64,000 bases of DNA from an uncultured Blautia sp. (GCA_934378195.1 CAKRPO010000002.1:1-64000); one strand, 5' to 3'. Shown: positions 8,296 to 16,878, numbered from the stretch's first letter. Translations and numbers: made by a program. Notes: generated by a model not told the origin, from the sequence alone.

Positions 8296-8895
8296 TCAGA
8301 GATCCACTCTGCCTTCCAGTGCACGAAGCAACGTTACTTCATCAATGTATTCAAGATCTCCGCCCACCGGCACACCACTTGCAATCCTGCTGACACGGAT
8401 TCCGGTCGGTTTGATCAGCTTGCTGATATACATGGCTGTCGTCTCGCCTTCCAGACTGGAGTTGGTTGCAATGATCACTTCTTTGATCTCTTCTGTCTGC
8501 AGACGCTTCATCAGTTCTTTCAGGCGAATGTCATCTGGACCAATACCAAGCATCGGAGAGATTGCTCCATGGAGCACATGATATACGCCCTCATATTTGC
8601 CCGTCTTTTCATAGGCCGCAAGATCTCTGGTATTCTCTACCACCATGATCGTACTCGCATCTCTTTTGGGATTGCTGCAGATCGGACAGAGTTCCTGATC
8701 TGTCAGCGTACAGCATTTCTTACAGTAACGAATCTTTTCCCTTGCCCCTGTAATGGAAGAAGTCAGCTGTTCCACCTGGTCCTTCGGCATATTCATAATA
8801 TGAAATGCCAGTCTCTGCGCAGACTTTGGTCCGATTCCCGGCAGATGAGACAGCTGCTCGATCAGCTTGTTGATATGTGTGCTGTAGTATTCCAT
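8296..8895 (-). CDS. recR: Recombination mediator protein RecR
   Basis: 199 residues, the usual RecR length. Seen: N-terminal helix-hairpin-helix ([19 protein letters not shown], about 14-32), the four-Cys zinc motif [16 protein letters not shown] (about 57-72), a Toprim domain ([20 protein letters not shown] onward) and the conserved [16 protein letters not shown] at the C-terminus. RecR works with RecO/RecF in loading RecA at gaps. Its ATG overlaps the ybaB stop (TGATG), giving translational coupling in the dnaX-ybaB-recR operon, a widely conserved order. Confidence 0.97.
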   Translation of the reverse strand: MEYYSTHINKLIEQLSHLPGIGPKSAQRLAFHIMNMPKDQVEQLTSSITGAREKIRYCKKCCTLTDQELCPICSNPKRDASTIMVVENTRDLAAYEKTGKYEGVYHVLHGAISPMLGIGPDDIRLKELMKRLQTEEIKEVIIATNSSLEGETTAMYISKLIKPTGIRVSRIASGVPVGGDLEYIDEVTLLRALEGRVDL

Positions 8896-9251
8896 CAGAA
8901 AGGAAGGCCTCCGCCTAAGCCGCCAAGTCCTCCTGTGAGTTTGGACATAACTGCTGCTGATTCTTCTTCTACCTTACGAAGTGCCTCGTTGGTAGCTGCT
9001 ACGATCAGATCTTCCAGCATTTCGATATCATCCGGATCTACAACTTCTTCTGCAAGTTTGACTTTGGTCACTTCACGTTTACCGGAGATTGTTACTTCTA
9101 CTGCTCCGCCACCAGCTGCTGCTGTAAATTCTTTTTCTTCCAGTGCCTTCTGGTTTTCTTCCATCTGACGCTGCATTTTCTGCGCCTGTTTCATTAAATT
9201 ATTCATATTACCAGGCATTCCCATGCCCGGAAATCCTCCACGTTTTGCCAT
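8895..9251 (-). CDS. YbaB/EbfC family nucleoid-associated protein
   Basis: 118 residues. The Gly/Met-rich start ([20 protein letters not shown]), the Lys/Gln-rich amphipathic helix and the [16 protein letters not shown] strands followed by [19 protein letters not shown] are diagnostic. It is a small dimeric DNA-binding protein encoded between dnaX and recR in most bacteria. RBS AGGAGG lies 8 bases before the ATG; the stop overlaps the recR start by one base. Confidence 0.95.
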   Translation of the reverse strand: MAKRGGFPGMGMPGNMNNLMKQAQKMQRQMEENQKALEEKEFTAAAGGGAVEVTISGKREVTKVKLAEEVVDPDDIEMLEDLIVAATNEALRKVEEESAAVMSKLTGGLGGLGGGLPF

Positions 9252-9344
9252 TTTTTAAATCCTCCTGATCATTGTTAATGTTTATTTTTATGAAAACCGC
9301 CTGTGCGGGATTCTTTCTTTATTAATTTATGATTCTTTATTGAT

Positions 9345-10958
9345 CTATTCTTCCGGTTCAGACCCCGGAACTTCTTCGATCACAACATCCATATGGATAT
9401 TATCACGGATTGCCTGATCGACCGTAATCTGAAACAGATTGGTCTGCTGATGGTCCTCGGCCACAAGCATATGAAGCTCGATACTCTTGCCAAGCTTCTG
9501 CTCGATGATCGTCTGCAGTTCTTTTTTTGCATCGGAATCATCCGGATAAAGTCTGCCAAGAGGTGTCTGAAACTCTACATATAATATCGGTTCGCCAGTC
9601 TCTCCGTTGTATTTTGGAACAGACTGGAGTAACGCCTGTTTGAAAGCGGCCGTTGTCTGACCAACGATCATCTTCCAGCTTGCGACGATCTTCTGCAGAT
9701 CTTCCGGTGCTGCCTTCTGCGGCGGCTTCGGCGGTTCTGCCTGTGCTGCCTCCTGTGCACTTCCCTGTCCGGAGACATTCTGTACAACAACCTGCTGTAC
9801 CGGACGCTCATCAATCTTCTGCTCCAGCACACGGATACGGTCCAGAACAGAATCCAGATTTGTCTCCATAGCCGGACGGCAGAGCTTGATCAGTGCAATC
9901 TCAACAAGTACTCTCTTCTGCGTTGCAAATCGAATCTGATTGGAAAGATCCGAAAAAATACGGATGTAGCGCATCAGAGTATCGCTGTCCGTCATCTCAC
10001 TCTCTTCTTTGAGAAGTCTCAGATTCTCCGAAGAAACGTCGATTGCCTCTTCCGGATTGTCTGAAGTCTTGACAAGAAGAAGATTTCGCATGTACCAGGT
10101 AAAGTCACCAACGAACTGACTCAATTCTCTTCCACCGACGATCAGTTCTTCCAGAATCCGGATCGCAGCTGTCACATCCCCGGCAAGTACTCTGCGCAGA
10201 AGTCTGCTGAAGACTTCTGTATCCACAGCTCCAAGTACTTCCAGAACCTTGTCATAAGTCAGTGTCTGGCCAAGATAAAAAGCAATACACTGGTCAAGAA
10301 GACTCAATGCATCTCGCATGGAACCATCTCCGGCCTTTGCTACATAGCGGACTGCCTTTTCTTCGGCTTCCACACCTTCCACTTTCAGAAGTTCTGAAAG
10401 TCGGTCTGTAATCGTATCGATTGAGATACGGTGGAAATCATATCTCTGACATCTGGACAGGATCGTGATCGGAATCTTGTGTGCTTCTGTCGTTGCCAGA
10501 ATAAAGATGACATAGGACGGAGGCTCTTCCAGTGTCTTGAGCAGAGCATTAAACGCTCCTGTAGAAAGCATATGCACCTCATCGATAATATACACTTTGT
10601 ATCGGCCTTCTGTCGGACGGTACGTCACTTCCTCACGAATCTCACGGATGTTGTCTACACCATTATTCGATGCAGCATCAATCTCGATCACATTCATCGA
10701 AGTCCCCGCCTGAATGGCTTTGCACATCTCACATTCATTACACGGACTTCCGTTGACCGGATGCTCACAGTTGACCGCTTTGGCCAGGATCTTGGCTACC
10801 GTCGTTTTACCGGTACCCCGTGTCCCGCAAAAAAGATATGCATGTCCGATACGATTTGCATTGATCTGGTTCGTCAGCGTGGTCACAATGTGATCCTGCC
10901 CCTTAACGTCTGCAAAATTATCGGGCCTGAACTTTCGGTACAGGGCAGTATAGCTCAT
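9345..10958 (-). CDS. dnaX: DNA polymerase III subunit gamma/tau
   Basis: 537 residues. AAA+ clamp-loader ATPase: Walker A GTRGTGKTT (about 46-54), zinc-binding Cys cluster (CEHPVNGSPCNECEMC, about 64-79), Walker B VYIIDEVHML, and sensor-1 region FILATTEAHKIP. Domain III and a Pro/Ala/Gln-rich linker (around 400-425) lead to a C-terminal tau-like domain. It loads the sliding clamp and couples polymerase to helicase. RBS AAGGAGAGGAG precedes the ATG. It is first in the dnaX-ybaB-recR operon. I saw no clear programmed frameshift heptamer. Confidence 0.97.
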   Translation of the reverse strand: MSYTALYRKFRPDNFADVKGQDHIVTTLTNQINANRIGHAYLFCGTRGTGKTTVAKILAKAVNCEHPVNGSPCNECEMCKAIQAGTSMNVIEIDAASNNGVDNIREIREEVTYRPTEGRYKVYIIDEVHMLSTGAFNALLKTLEEPPSYVIFILATTEAHKIPITILSRCQRYDFHRISIDTITDRLSELLKVEGVEAEEKAVRYVAKAGDGSMRDALSLLDQCIAFYLGQTLTYDKVLEVLGAVDTEVFSRLLRRVLAGDVTAAIRILEELIVGGRELSQFVGDFTWYMRNLLLVKTSDNPEEAIDVSSENLRLLKEESEMTDSDTLMRYIRIFSDLSNQIRFATQKRVLVEIALIKLCRPAMETNLDSVLDRIRVLEQKIDERPVQQVVVQNVSGQGSAQEAAQAEPPKPPQKAAPEDLQKIVASWKMIVGQTTAAFKQALLQSVPKYNGETGEPILYVEFQTPLGRLYPDDSDAKKELQTIIEQKLGKSIELHMLVAEDHQQTNLFQITVDQAIRDNIHMDVVIEEVPGSEPEE

Positions 10959-11059
10959 GAATACACTCCTCTCCTTCTGCCTGGCAAAAATCTGTTATGC
11001 ATAGAAATCCCCTCAGGCACTAAGCCGCCGCAGGAAAACTCCCGCGGCGGTCGTTGTTC

Positions 11060-11077
11060 GTTACTGTTCACAGTTGC
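11060..11077. repeat. Copy of the dispersed GTTACTGTTCACAG repeat
   Basis: GTTACTGTTCACAGTTGC in the gap between dnaX and pfkA. It belongs to an 18-bp imperfect palindrome family also seen at 13855, 38308 and 45919, always between genes. Confidence 0.6.
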
Positions 11078-11103
11078 ATTCTTTTTACTTGTTGTAAATA
11101 GGA

Positions 11104-12186
11104 TCAGTCTCCGAAACTGATACCGATCTGTTTCGCAGCTTTGACGATCTGGTCTTTTGGTGAAACCATCTTGAGTTTGCCTGCACAGTCTGCCAGCGGA
11201 ACTCTCTTGATCTTGCCATTGATGATACCAACCATGATTCCATAATCTTCATCCAGAATTGCTTCTGCTGCACCTGCACCGATTCTTGTGGAAAGAACAC
11301 GGTCATACGGGCACGGCTCTCCACCTCGTTGGATATGTCCCGGAACAGTGACACGTACTTCACTTCCGATGACCTGATTGATCTGATCCGCGATCTCATA
11401 GGAAACGGACGGATATTTCTTTGCTCTGGCTTCCAGTTTTTCTTTGTATTTCTTCTTTGGAAGCTCTGCGTCTTCTTTGGAAATCGCACCTTCTGCAACA
11501 GCAAGGATGGTAAAGCGTTTGCCTGCTTTGTTACGTTTCTCAATCGCAGCACATACCTTCTTGATATCGTACGGAATCTCAGGGATCAGGATGATATCTG
11601 CACCACCTGCGATACCTGCATGAAGGGTAAGGCTTCCTACCTTATGACCCATGATTTCAACAATAAATACTCGTCCATGAGATGTTGCAGTCGTATGGAT
11701 ACAGTCAATCGCATTGGTCGCAATATTTACTGCACTCTGGAAACCAAAAGTCATGTCTGTTCCATAGATATCATTGTCAATGGTCTTTGGCAGATGAATG
11801 ATATTCAGCCCTTCTTCTCTCAGAAGGTTGGCAGTCTTCTGTGTGCCGTTACCACCGAGGATAACCAGGCAGTCCAGACACAGTTTATAGTATGTCTGCT
11901 TCATTGCTTCTACCTTATCCAGACCTTTTTCATCCGGCACTCTCATCAGTTTGAACGGCTGACGGGATGTTCCGAGAATCGTACCTCCACGAGTCAGGAT
12001 TCCGGAGAAGTCCTTTGCTGTCAGCATATGATATTTCCCATAGATCAGACCTTTATATCCATCATCAAATCCATAAACTTCCAGATCTTCTACTGCATTG
12101 GACAGGGCTTTGACAACACCTCTCATGGTTGCGTTCAGTGCCTGGCAGTCACCACCGCTTGTTAATAAACCGATTCTTTTGGTCAT
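11104..12186 (-). CDS. pfkA: 6-phosphofructokinase
   Basis: 360 residues of the PfkA superfamily. Seen: N-terminal nucleotide loop TSGGDCQALNATMRG (about 9-23), a second phosphate loop LGGNGTQKTA, the fructose-6-phosphate site PKTIDND with the catalytic Asp, and SHGRVFIVEIMGHKVG. It phosphorylates fructose 6-phosphate in glycolysis. In E. coli PfkA the second loop is GGDGS; here it is GGNGT. The Gly typical of ATP users is kept, where PPi users have Asp, but the preceding Asp is Asn, as in other long PfkA subgroups. ATP is therefore the more likely donor, not proven. RBS AAGGAGG. The promoter is divergent from, and overlaps, that of the SRP RNA. Confidence 0.93.
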   Translation of the reverse strand: MTKRIGLLTSGGDCQALNATMRGVVKALSNAVEDLEVYGFDDGYKGLIYGKYHMLTAKDFSGILTRGGTILGTSRQPFKLMRVPDEKGLDKVEAMKQTYYKLCLDCLVILGGNGTQKTANLLREEGLNIIHLPKTIDNDIYGTDMTFGFQSAVNIATNAIDCIHTTATSHGRVFIVEIMGHKVGSLTLHAGIAGGADIILIPEIPYDIKKVCAAIEKRNKAGKRFTILAVAEGAISKEDAELPKKKYKEKLEARAKKYPSVSYEIADQINQVIGSEVRVTVPGHIQRGGEPCPYDRVLSTRIGAGAAEAILDEDYGIMVGIINGKIKRVPLADCAGKLKMVSPKDQIVKAAKQIGISFGD

Positions 12187-12274
12187 AGTACACTTTCCTC
12201 CTTACTGTGCATATACTGCACATACTGGCATGTGTTAACGCTGCGTTTCGCGATAACATCATATGATGTTTTCT

Positions 12275-12304
12275 ATTATATAATACTTTACCCCTACTTG
12301 ACAA
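12275..12304 (-). promoter_or_regulatory. pfkA promoter, overlapping the SRP RNA promoter
   Basis: Minus-strand TTGTCA (12299-12304), an 18-base spacer and TATAAT (12275-12280). Its -35 shares five bases with the -35 of the divergent SRP RNA promoter. Confidence 0.7.
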
Positions 12305-12326
12305 GTATTCAAAAATCGTCTATACT
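12298..12326 (+). promoter_or_regulatory. SRP RNA promoter
   Basis: Perfect TTGACA (12298-12303), a 17-base spacer and TATACT (12321-12326). Transcription would begin within a few bases of the RNA 5' end at about 12331. Confidence 0.85.
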
Positions 12327-12330
12327 TAAA

Positions 12331-12596
12331 GTCCGCGCAGCCGGGGAGATAGCGGTGCCCTGTACCTGCAATCCGCTACAGCAGGGGTGATGCCAATCTG
12401 AGGCTTGTCTCCTGTGGGGCTGCCCTTTATAAGTGGCGTTGACGTTTGGGTCTCGCGCAACAGGAATCTGTGAACCGTGTCAGGACAGGAATGTAGCAGC
12501 ACTAAGCAGAAGCTCTTGTGTGCCGTGAGGGTGCCTGGGCCGAGTTAACTGTAGAGGTAACGTCCATGGGAACATTTCGAAGTGCGGCGCGCGGAA
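12331..12596 (+). ncRNA. ffs: Signal recognition particle RNA, large bacterial (Bacillus) type
   Basis: About 265 nt of highly structured sequence without a reading frame. The 5' Alu-like domain is recognisable (GGGGAGATAGCGGTGCCCTG, about 12343-12362), as is the domain IV core around 12480-12500 (GTCAGGACAGGAATGTAGCA). The ends pair (CCGCGC at 12333-12338 with GCGCGG near 12589-12594). It forms the SRP with Ffh for membrane targeting. A strong promoter precedes it and a terminator follows. The tadA-SRP RNA-dnaX-ybaB-recR neighbourhood matches the Bacillus order, here with pfkA and yqeY added. Confidence 0.95.
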
Positions 12597-12610
12597 AAGA
12601 AGAATTTCCC

Positions 12611-12648
12611 ATACTCTGATGACAGTGTTGTCGTCAGGGTATTTTTTT
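12611..12648 (+). terminator. SRP RNA terminator
   Basis: A 14-bp stem with two G-U pairs (12611-12624 with 12629-12642) is followed by seven T residues. Confidence 0.9.
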
Positions 12649-12765
12649 ATGCAATTTTACTGTAAATATAAGAAGAACCGGTCACGGCAGAGAACAATCC
12701 GAAATCCTTTCTCCTGCTGTCTCCGGTCTTTTTATTTTGGACTTAAAATTTTGGTTATATTTCTA

Positions 12766-12793
12766 AAAGTCTGTCGGCTAAATTACAGACTTT
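12766..12793 (-). terminator. Weak terminator after yqeY
   Basis: A hairpin with AAGTCTGT/ACAGACTT arms is followed by a short T tract on the minus strand, starting 11 bp beyond the yqeY stop. Confidence 0.5.
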
Positions 12794-12803
12794 CTTTTCA
12801 TTT

Positions 12804-13241
12804 TTATTTGCAGATGTCGGCTACAACCTGATTGATCAGTTTGCCGTCTGCTTTACCTTTGAGATCTCCCATGACTGCTTTCATGATCTGACCTTTGTTC
12901 TTGGTAGCGAGAACATCTGCGAATTTTTCTTCAAGATAAGCACGAATCTCGTCTGCGCTCATCTGCTGCGGAGCGTATTTTGCGATCACGTCATATCTTG
13001 CCTGATATTCTGCGCGAAGGTCATCACGACTTTCCGGGCAGGTATCCAGCTGTTCTTTGACTGTCTTGAGTTCTTTCAGGATCACACGGTCAACCAGTGC
13101 TTCCGGAACATCATCACGGCAGCCTTCATCGATTGCTACTTTCTTGGCTGCAGATACCAGTGAGGAAACTGCCTCCTTCGTTGTTTTATCTTTTGCTTTC
13201 ATGGCTGCAACCATGTCTTTTCTCAATGCTTCCAGTGTCAT
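12804..13241 (-). CDS. yqeY: GatB/YqeY domain protein
   Basis: 145 residues covering the whole YqeY family: an N-terminal helical part (ALRKDMVAAMKAKDKTTKEA), a middle KELKTVKEQLDTC segment and the C-terminal GatB/YqeY domain (KFADVLATKNKGQIMKAVMG). The domain is the tRNA-binding tail of the GatB amidotransferase subunit; the stand-alone protein has no firmly established function. RBS GAGGAGG precedes the ATG. It sits 73 bp downstream of tadA on the same strand and may be co-transcribed with it. Confidence 0.92.
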   Translation of the reverse strand: MTLEALRKDMVAAMKAKDKTTKEAVSSLVSAAKKVAIDEGCRDDVPEALVDRVILKELKTVKEQLDTCPESRDDLRAEYQARYDVIAKYAPQQMSADEIRAYLEEKFADVLATKNKGQIMKAVMGDLKGKADGKLINQVVADICK

Positions 13242-13314
13242 TTCAAATTCCTCCTCGTGTTTCGTTATGAAATAAATATATCACTTTTTTTTCAAAAAAC
13301 AAGGGACAGAAAAA

Positions 13315-13830
13315 TCAATCCGCTTGTTCCTTTGTAAATTCTGCCTGCTGTTTGGCCAGCATTTTGAGGCGTTTTTTCTTTTCACGAAGCTGCCTGAAAA
13401 AATCTGACAGCATCGTGGAACATTCTTCTTCGAGCACACCACGGGTAATCTTTACTTTGTGATTGAACCCGTCCACTTCCAGAAGGTTCAGGACGGACCC
13501 TGCACACCCTGCCTTGGGATTCATGCTTCCGATCACGACCTCATCAATGCGTGACTGCACCAGTGCCCCGGCACACATCTGGCACGGTTCCAGTGTCACG
13601 TACATCGTACAGCCCTCCAGCCGCCAGTCACCCAGCTTCTTACTTGCTTTACGAATTGCATTCAATTCTGCATGGGACAGGGTATTTTTGTCTGTATTTC
13701 TGCGGTTATATCCTCTCGCAATGATCTTGCCGTCCGAGACGATCACGCAGCCGATCGGTACTTCCTCAAGTGCACGTGCTTTCTTTGCCTGACGGATGGC
13801 TTCTTTCATAAATCGTTCCTGTTCTGTCAA
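13315..13830 (-). CDS. tadA: tRNA-specific adenosine deaminase
   Basis: 171 residues of the cytidine/adenosine deaminase fold. The zinc site is visible as HAELNAI (about residues 53-59; Glu is the proton shuttle) and PCQMCAGA (about 83-90). TadA converts A34 to inosine in tRNA-Arg(ACG). The C-terminal tail is basic (RQLREKKKRLK), as usual. The start codon is TTG, supported by GGAGG 7 bases upstream and by alignment of the N-terminus (MTEQERFMKEAIRQAKKA). Confidence 0.95.
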   Translation of the reverse strand: MTEQERFMKEAIRQAKKARALEEVPIGCVIVSDGKIIARGYNRRNTDKNTLSHAELNAIRKASKKLGDWRLEGCTMYVTLEPCQMCAGALVQSRIDEVVIGSMNPKAGCAGSVLNLLEVDGFNHKVKITRGVLEEECSTMLSDFFRQLREKKKRLKMLAKQQAEFTKEQAD

Positions 13831-13854
13831 AGGAATTCCTCCAAATCATAGTAT

Positions 13855-13872
13855 GTTACTGTTTACAGCAAT
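13855..13872. repeat. Copy of the dispersed GTTACTGTTCACAG repeat
   Basis: GTTACTGTTTACAGCAAT, 25 bp upstream of the tadA start; see the copies at 11060, 38308 and 45919. Confidence 0.55.
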
Positions 13873-14028
13873 TTCTGTAAATAATATTTTTCATAATTTC
13901 AGTATAGTAAATGGCGGTTGCAAAATCAATGAGGAAAAATTAGAATAGAACTGATACAGATAGGTGCACACCTATATTTGTGATTTTGTAATTCAAGTCA
14001 AACGTCCAAAAGACAGGAAGGAATCGAT

Positions 14029-14727
14029 ATGCCTGCAATACATGGTTTAAATAAAACAACTTTACTGGACTATCCCGGACGGGTAGCTGCCACGATCTTT
14101 CTCGGAAGCTGCAACTTCCGCTGCCCATTCTGCCAGAACAGCGGCCTTGTCCTGCATCCGGCACAGGAGCCAACGATTCCGGAGGAAGAAGTTCTTTCTT
14201 TTCTGAAGAAAAGGCAGGGCATCCTGGAAGGTGTCTGTATCTCCGGCGGGGAACCGACACTTGCCGCTGACCTCACCGATTTTGTCCGCCAGATCCGTTC
14301 TCTTGGATATCCTGTCAAACTGGATACAAACGGAACAAACCCGGCTCTGGTAAAATATCTGGCTGAAAATGATCTGATCCAGATGACCGCCGTTGATATC
14401 AAGGCCTGTCCGGAGAATTATCCGTCTCTCTGCGGCATGCTGCATCCAGATCTGGATTCAATCCGCGAAACAGTTGATTTTCTCCTGCACGGAAAAATGG
14501 ATTATGAATTTCGCACTACTGTCGTAAAAGAGCTCCACAACGAACATGATTTTATACAGATCGGACAGTGGTTAAAAGGAGCAAAAGCCTACTATCTCCA
14601 GGCATACAAGGACTCTGATGAAGTCCTGCAGCCTGGTTTCAGCAGTTATTCGCTTGAAGAGTTAGAACACTTCCGCGAGATTTTACAGGCGACCATTCCT
14701 GTGGTTGGCATCCGGGGTATCGATTAA
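14029..14727 (+). CDS. Anaerobic ribonucleotide reductase activase-like radical SAM protein
   Basis: 232 residues. The radical SAM cluster motif is CNFRCPFC (about residues 28-35, CxxxCxxC), followed by the GGEPTL SAM-binding motif (about 73-78) and KLDTNGTNP. Length and the opening GLNKTTLLDYPGRVAATIFL match the family annotated as anaerobic ribonucleoside-triphosphate reductase activating protein (NrdG-like, type 2). No nrdD is adjacent in this window, so the partner glycyl radical enzyme must be elsewhere or different. RBS GGAAGGA. Its last 45 bp overlap the end of the convergent gene at 14683. Confidence 0.8.
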   Translation: MPAIHGLNKTTLLDYPGRVAATIFLGSCNFRCPFCQNSGLVLHPAQEPTIPEEEVLSFLKKRQGILEGVCISGGEPTLAADLTDFVRQIRSLGYPVKLDTNGTNPALVKYLAENDLIQMTAVDIKACPENYPSLCGMLHPDLDSIRETVDFLLHGKMDYEFRTTVVKELHNEHDFIQIGQWLKGAKAYYLQAYKDSDEVLQPGFSSYSLEELEHFREILQATIPVVGIRGID

Positions 14728-15780
14728 GCGGTACCAGTATCCACCTTTACCGCCCGGAATCTGGATATGTCTGCTTTCTTTGAAATACGGAAACCCAAAC
14801 ATACCTGCCATAAAGCGTTCCTGTTGGTCATAACCGCCCGGAACACCGAGGATCATCTGCCCACAGCGATTCCTGCACAGAAGAAGATGTCCGAAATTGT
14901 ACGAACCGTACTGCACGAAACGATTATTTCGCAGCATACAGGCACGGCGTCCGAGACGACACAGATCCTGCGGTGAGATCTTGCGGCAGTCACTCAGTTC
15001 TCCGTCCGGGAAGGCATCGCACGGAGTACCCGGAAGTGGACGGGGCGTACGAGGTTTTTCAGGTTCATGAGGCATATTTTCCAGGTTCTGGTCCGGTGTT
15101 TTCTGTGCTGTCAGATTTCCGTCTGGTTCGATTGAAATCTGCTCTGAAATTTCGGATTCCTGTACAGACTGCGTGTGAAGCTCCTGTACCTCCTGCTGCT
15201 CTGTACTTTTTCCTGCCGCCATTTTTGCTTCATCTGTTTCCGGTATTTCTGCCGGTGCGTTTTCTGTTTCCGAAGCTATAGGAGCCTCTGCTCTCTGCTC
15301 TGTATCTTTCTCTGGATTTTTGTTATCAGCGTGTACAGCTCTCTGTTCTCTGTCATCTTTATGTATTTTTTCTTCCGAAATTCTCTTCTCCACTACCCGA
15401 AAATCGCCCGGTCGGATCATCTGGTCATCCCATTCTGTTCCAAAAAATCCTCCCTGTTCCGTTACAAAGATCATGCCATTCATCTCATCCAGCGACTTGT
15501 CACTGTCACCCATGTGCTCTGCCGATGTTTCCAGCAGACCTCTTACCGTTCCTTCTTCGGTCATGCAGCTTCCAAGCAGGATTCCATCCAACAGCCCTCT
15601 GTCTCGTACAAAACCATACACTTTGCATTCTGCTCCCGCGATCAGTCCCGAACACTGCAGATGCAGCTCGATCCTGCAGATTTCTCCCCGTACTTCTACC
15701 TTTATAAAGCCACAGTTGCTTCCTTTTTTCTCTTTCTGGTATTCATATACATAAGCCACAAAACGTCGGTAACCAGCCAA
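14683..15780 (-). CDS. Conserved protein of unknown function (DUF6128-like)
   Basis: 365 residues in three parts: an N-terminal beta-rich domain (about 1-130), a low-complexity Glu/Ala/Gln-rich linker (about 140-245) and a conserved C-terminal domain containing LGRRACMLRNNRFVQYG and YDQQERFMAGMFGFPYF. The C-terminal part resembles a Lachnospiraceae family I recall as DUF6128; no function is known. No signal peptide or membrane helix is evident. The start is TTG, with GGGAGGA 7 bases upstream. The 3' end overlaps the radical SAM gene by 45 bp. Confidence 0.7.
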   Translation of the reverse strand: MAGYRRFVAYVYEYQKEKKGSNCGFIKVEVRGEICRIELHLQCSGLIAGAECKVYGFVRDRGLLDGILLGSCMTEEGTVRGLLETSAEHMGDSDKSLDEMNGMIFVTEQGGFFGTEWDDQMIRPGDFRVVEKRISEEKIHKDDREQRAVHADNKNPEKDTEQRAEAPIASETENAPAEIPETDEAKMAAGKSTEQQEVQELHTQSVQESEISEQISIEPDGNLTAQKTPDQNLENMPHEPEKPRTPRPLPGTPCDAFPDGELSDCRKISPQDLCRLGRRACMLRNNRFVQYGSYNFGHLLLCRNRCGQMILGVPGGYDQQERFMAGMFGFPYFKESRHIQIPGGKGGYWYRLIDTPDANHRNGRL

Positions 15781-15822
15781 GCAGCTTCCTCCCGTTTTTT
15801 CATATCACTTATATATATGCAA

Positions 15823-15854
15823 AAAATCCCGGAAGATCACTCTTCCAGGATTTT
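15823..15854 (-). terminator. Terminator overlapping the 3' end of the gene at 15837
   Basis: The stem AAAATCC-x-GGAAGA / TCTTCC-x-GGATTTT, followed by a T tract on the minus strand, includes the last codons and stop of the gene. Confidence 0.85.
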
Positions 15855-16334
15855 GTTTTCGCGCCACATATAAAACGCCTGACGGATCCACGCCTTCAAT
15901 GCCGTCTGCATTTCTTTTTCCAGATCTTCTTCCCTGTCAGCAAAACCGATACAGCCAGGAAGAACCGGATAAAATCCCACAAGCTTTTTATCTTCTCTTA
16001 TGGTTTCGTAAGGCATTTCCCAGAAGATTTCAAAAAACATCTTCTCCTCAACAACTCCCTCATCAAGCATCCGGCACATACCTTCTGCGCCTCTGTGATA
16101 CAACGGAACCTTTCGCATTCTGGCATCTGCAGGCATGTATTCTTCCGTAACCTCGCCACGCTTTCTCCATTCATCATAAATTTTGTAAAAAACGTTTTCA
16201 TCAATACCATATTCTCTTTGCATAATGTGCAGATAGTGAATGCTCTCCTGCATTGACTCCTCGCTGTTCTGTGCTGTCACGCAAAGCTGCGTCACTGCTT
16301 TTATCCAGTCTTTGTCCATTTTCTTTTCATGCAT
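15837..16334 (-). CDS. Unknown protein with a HicB-like C-terminal segment
   Basis: 165 residues, soluble, acidic. The N-terminal half is helical and unrecognised. The C-terminal stretch GFYPVLPGCIGFADREEDLE (about 118-137) has the pattern of HicB-like antitoxin domains (a strand ending in LPGC followed by a helix with regularly spaced acidic residues). No HicA-like partner is adjacent, so a toxin-antitoxin role is not supported. GGAAGG lies 4 bases before the chosen ATG; the ATG at 16319 is an alternative. A divergent XRE gene lies 189 bp away. Confidence 0.6.
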   Translation of the reverse strand: MHEKKMDKDWIKAVTQLCVTAQNSEESMQESIHYLHIMQREYGIDENVFYKIYDEWRKRGEVTEEYMPADARMRKVPLYHRGAEGMCRMLDEGVVEEKMFFEIFWEMPYETIREDKKLVGFYPVLPGCIGFADREEDLEKEMQTALKAWIRQAFYMWRENKILEE

Positions 16335-16425
16335 CCTTCCAATTTTCTTTTACATAATTTATTCTTTAATACAAATATTTACTATTCCAAATAATTTTAC
16401 CACAATCGCTGTCGCAACGTCAGCA

Positions 16426-16449
16426 AATGTTTCCTTATCACGAAACATT
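16426..16449. promoter_or_regulatory. Palindromic operator 1 for the XRE regulator
   Basis: AATGTTTC-N8-GAAACATT, a perfect 8-bp inverted repeat with an 8-base spacer. A second copy with the same core (TTTC-N8-GAAA) lies 56 bp downstream. Confidence 0.65.
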
Positions 16450-16482
16450 ATATCGAAAAAGCTCTATATCATCAATACATAG

Positions 16483-16504
16483 ATATTTCTTTATTGCGAA
16501 ATAT
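16483..16504. promoter_or_regulatory. Palindromic operator 2 for the XRE regulator
   Basis: ATATTTC-N8-GAAATAT, ending 20 bp before the XRE start codon. The spacer (TTTATTGC) closely resembles that of operator 1 (CTTATCAC). Confidence 0.65.
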
Positions 16505-16523
16505 TAAGAGATATGGAGTAAAT

Positions 16524-16763
16524 ATGATGCAAAAGGTCAGAATGGATATGAGCATTGGCAGCAACATCCAGAAGATGCGCTATCAATGTAAGCTCACGCA
16601 GGATCAGGTAATCGCCAGAATGAATCTGATGGGCATCCCGATCTCCAAGAGCAGTTATGCCAAGATTGAAACCAACCGTATGAATATCAAAGTCAGCGAG
16701 CTGGTTGCACTGGCAGAGATCTTTCACTGCGAAGTGGGTGATTTTTTCAAAGATTTAAAATAA
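16524..16763 (+). CDS. Small XRE-family helix-turn-helix regulator
   Basis: 79 residues, essentially one Cro/CI-type helix-turn-helix domain (IQKMRYQCKLTQDQVIARMN, then ISKSSYAKIETNRMNIKVSE) with a short C-terminal helix ending EVGDFFKDLK. There is no effector domain, so control is probably by concentration or partner binding. The start was chosen at 16524 because GGAG lies 5 bases upstream; further in-frame upstream codons overlap operator 2. Two matching palindromes directly upstream suggest autoregulation, and possibly control of the divergent gene at 15837. Confidence 0.9.
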   Translation: MMQKVRMDMSIGSNIQKMRYQCKLTQDQVIARMNLMGIPISKSSYAKIETNRMNIKVSELVALAEIFHCEVGDFFKDLK

Positions 16764-16878
16764 GTCCTGTTCTTCTCTTCTTTTGTATTTTTCAATACTC
16801 GTAGTCCAAATTGCACTATCCCTGTTTTTCTTTCGTTCAATCCCTATCAGACCGTATGAAGTAATTTTCTCTATATAA

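Noticed and set aside
9345-10958. Programmed frameshift in dnaX giving a separate gamma subunit
   Set aside because: I found no A-rich slippery heptamer with a following stem at the expected place.
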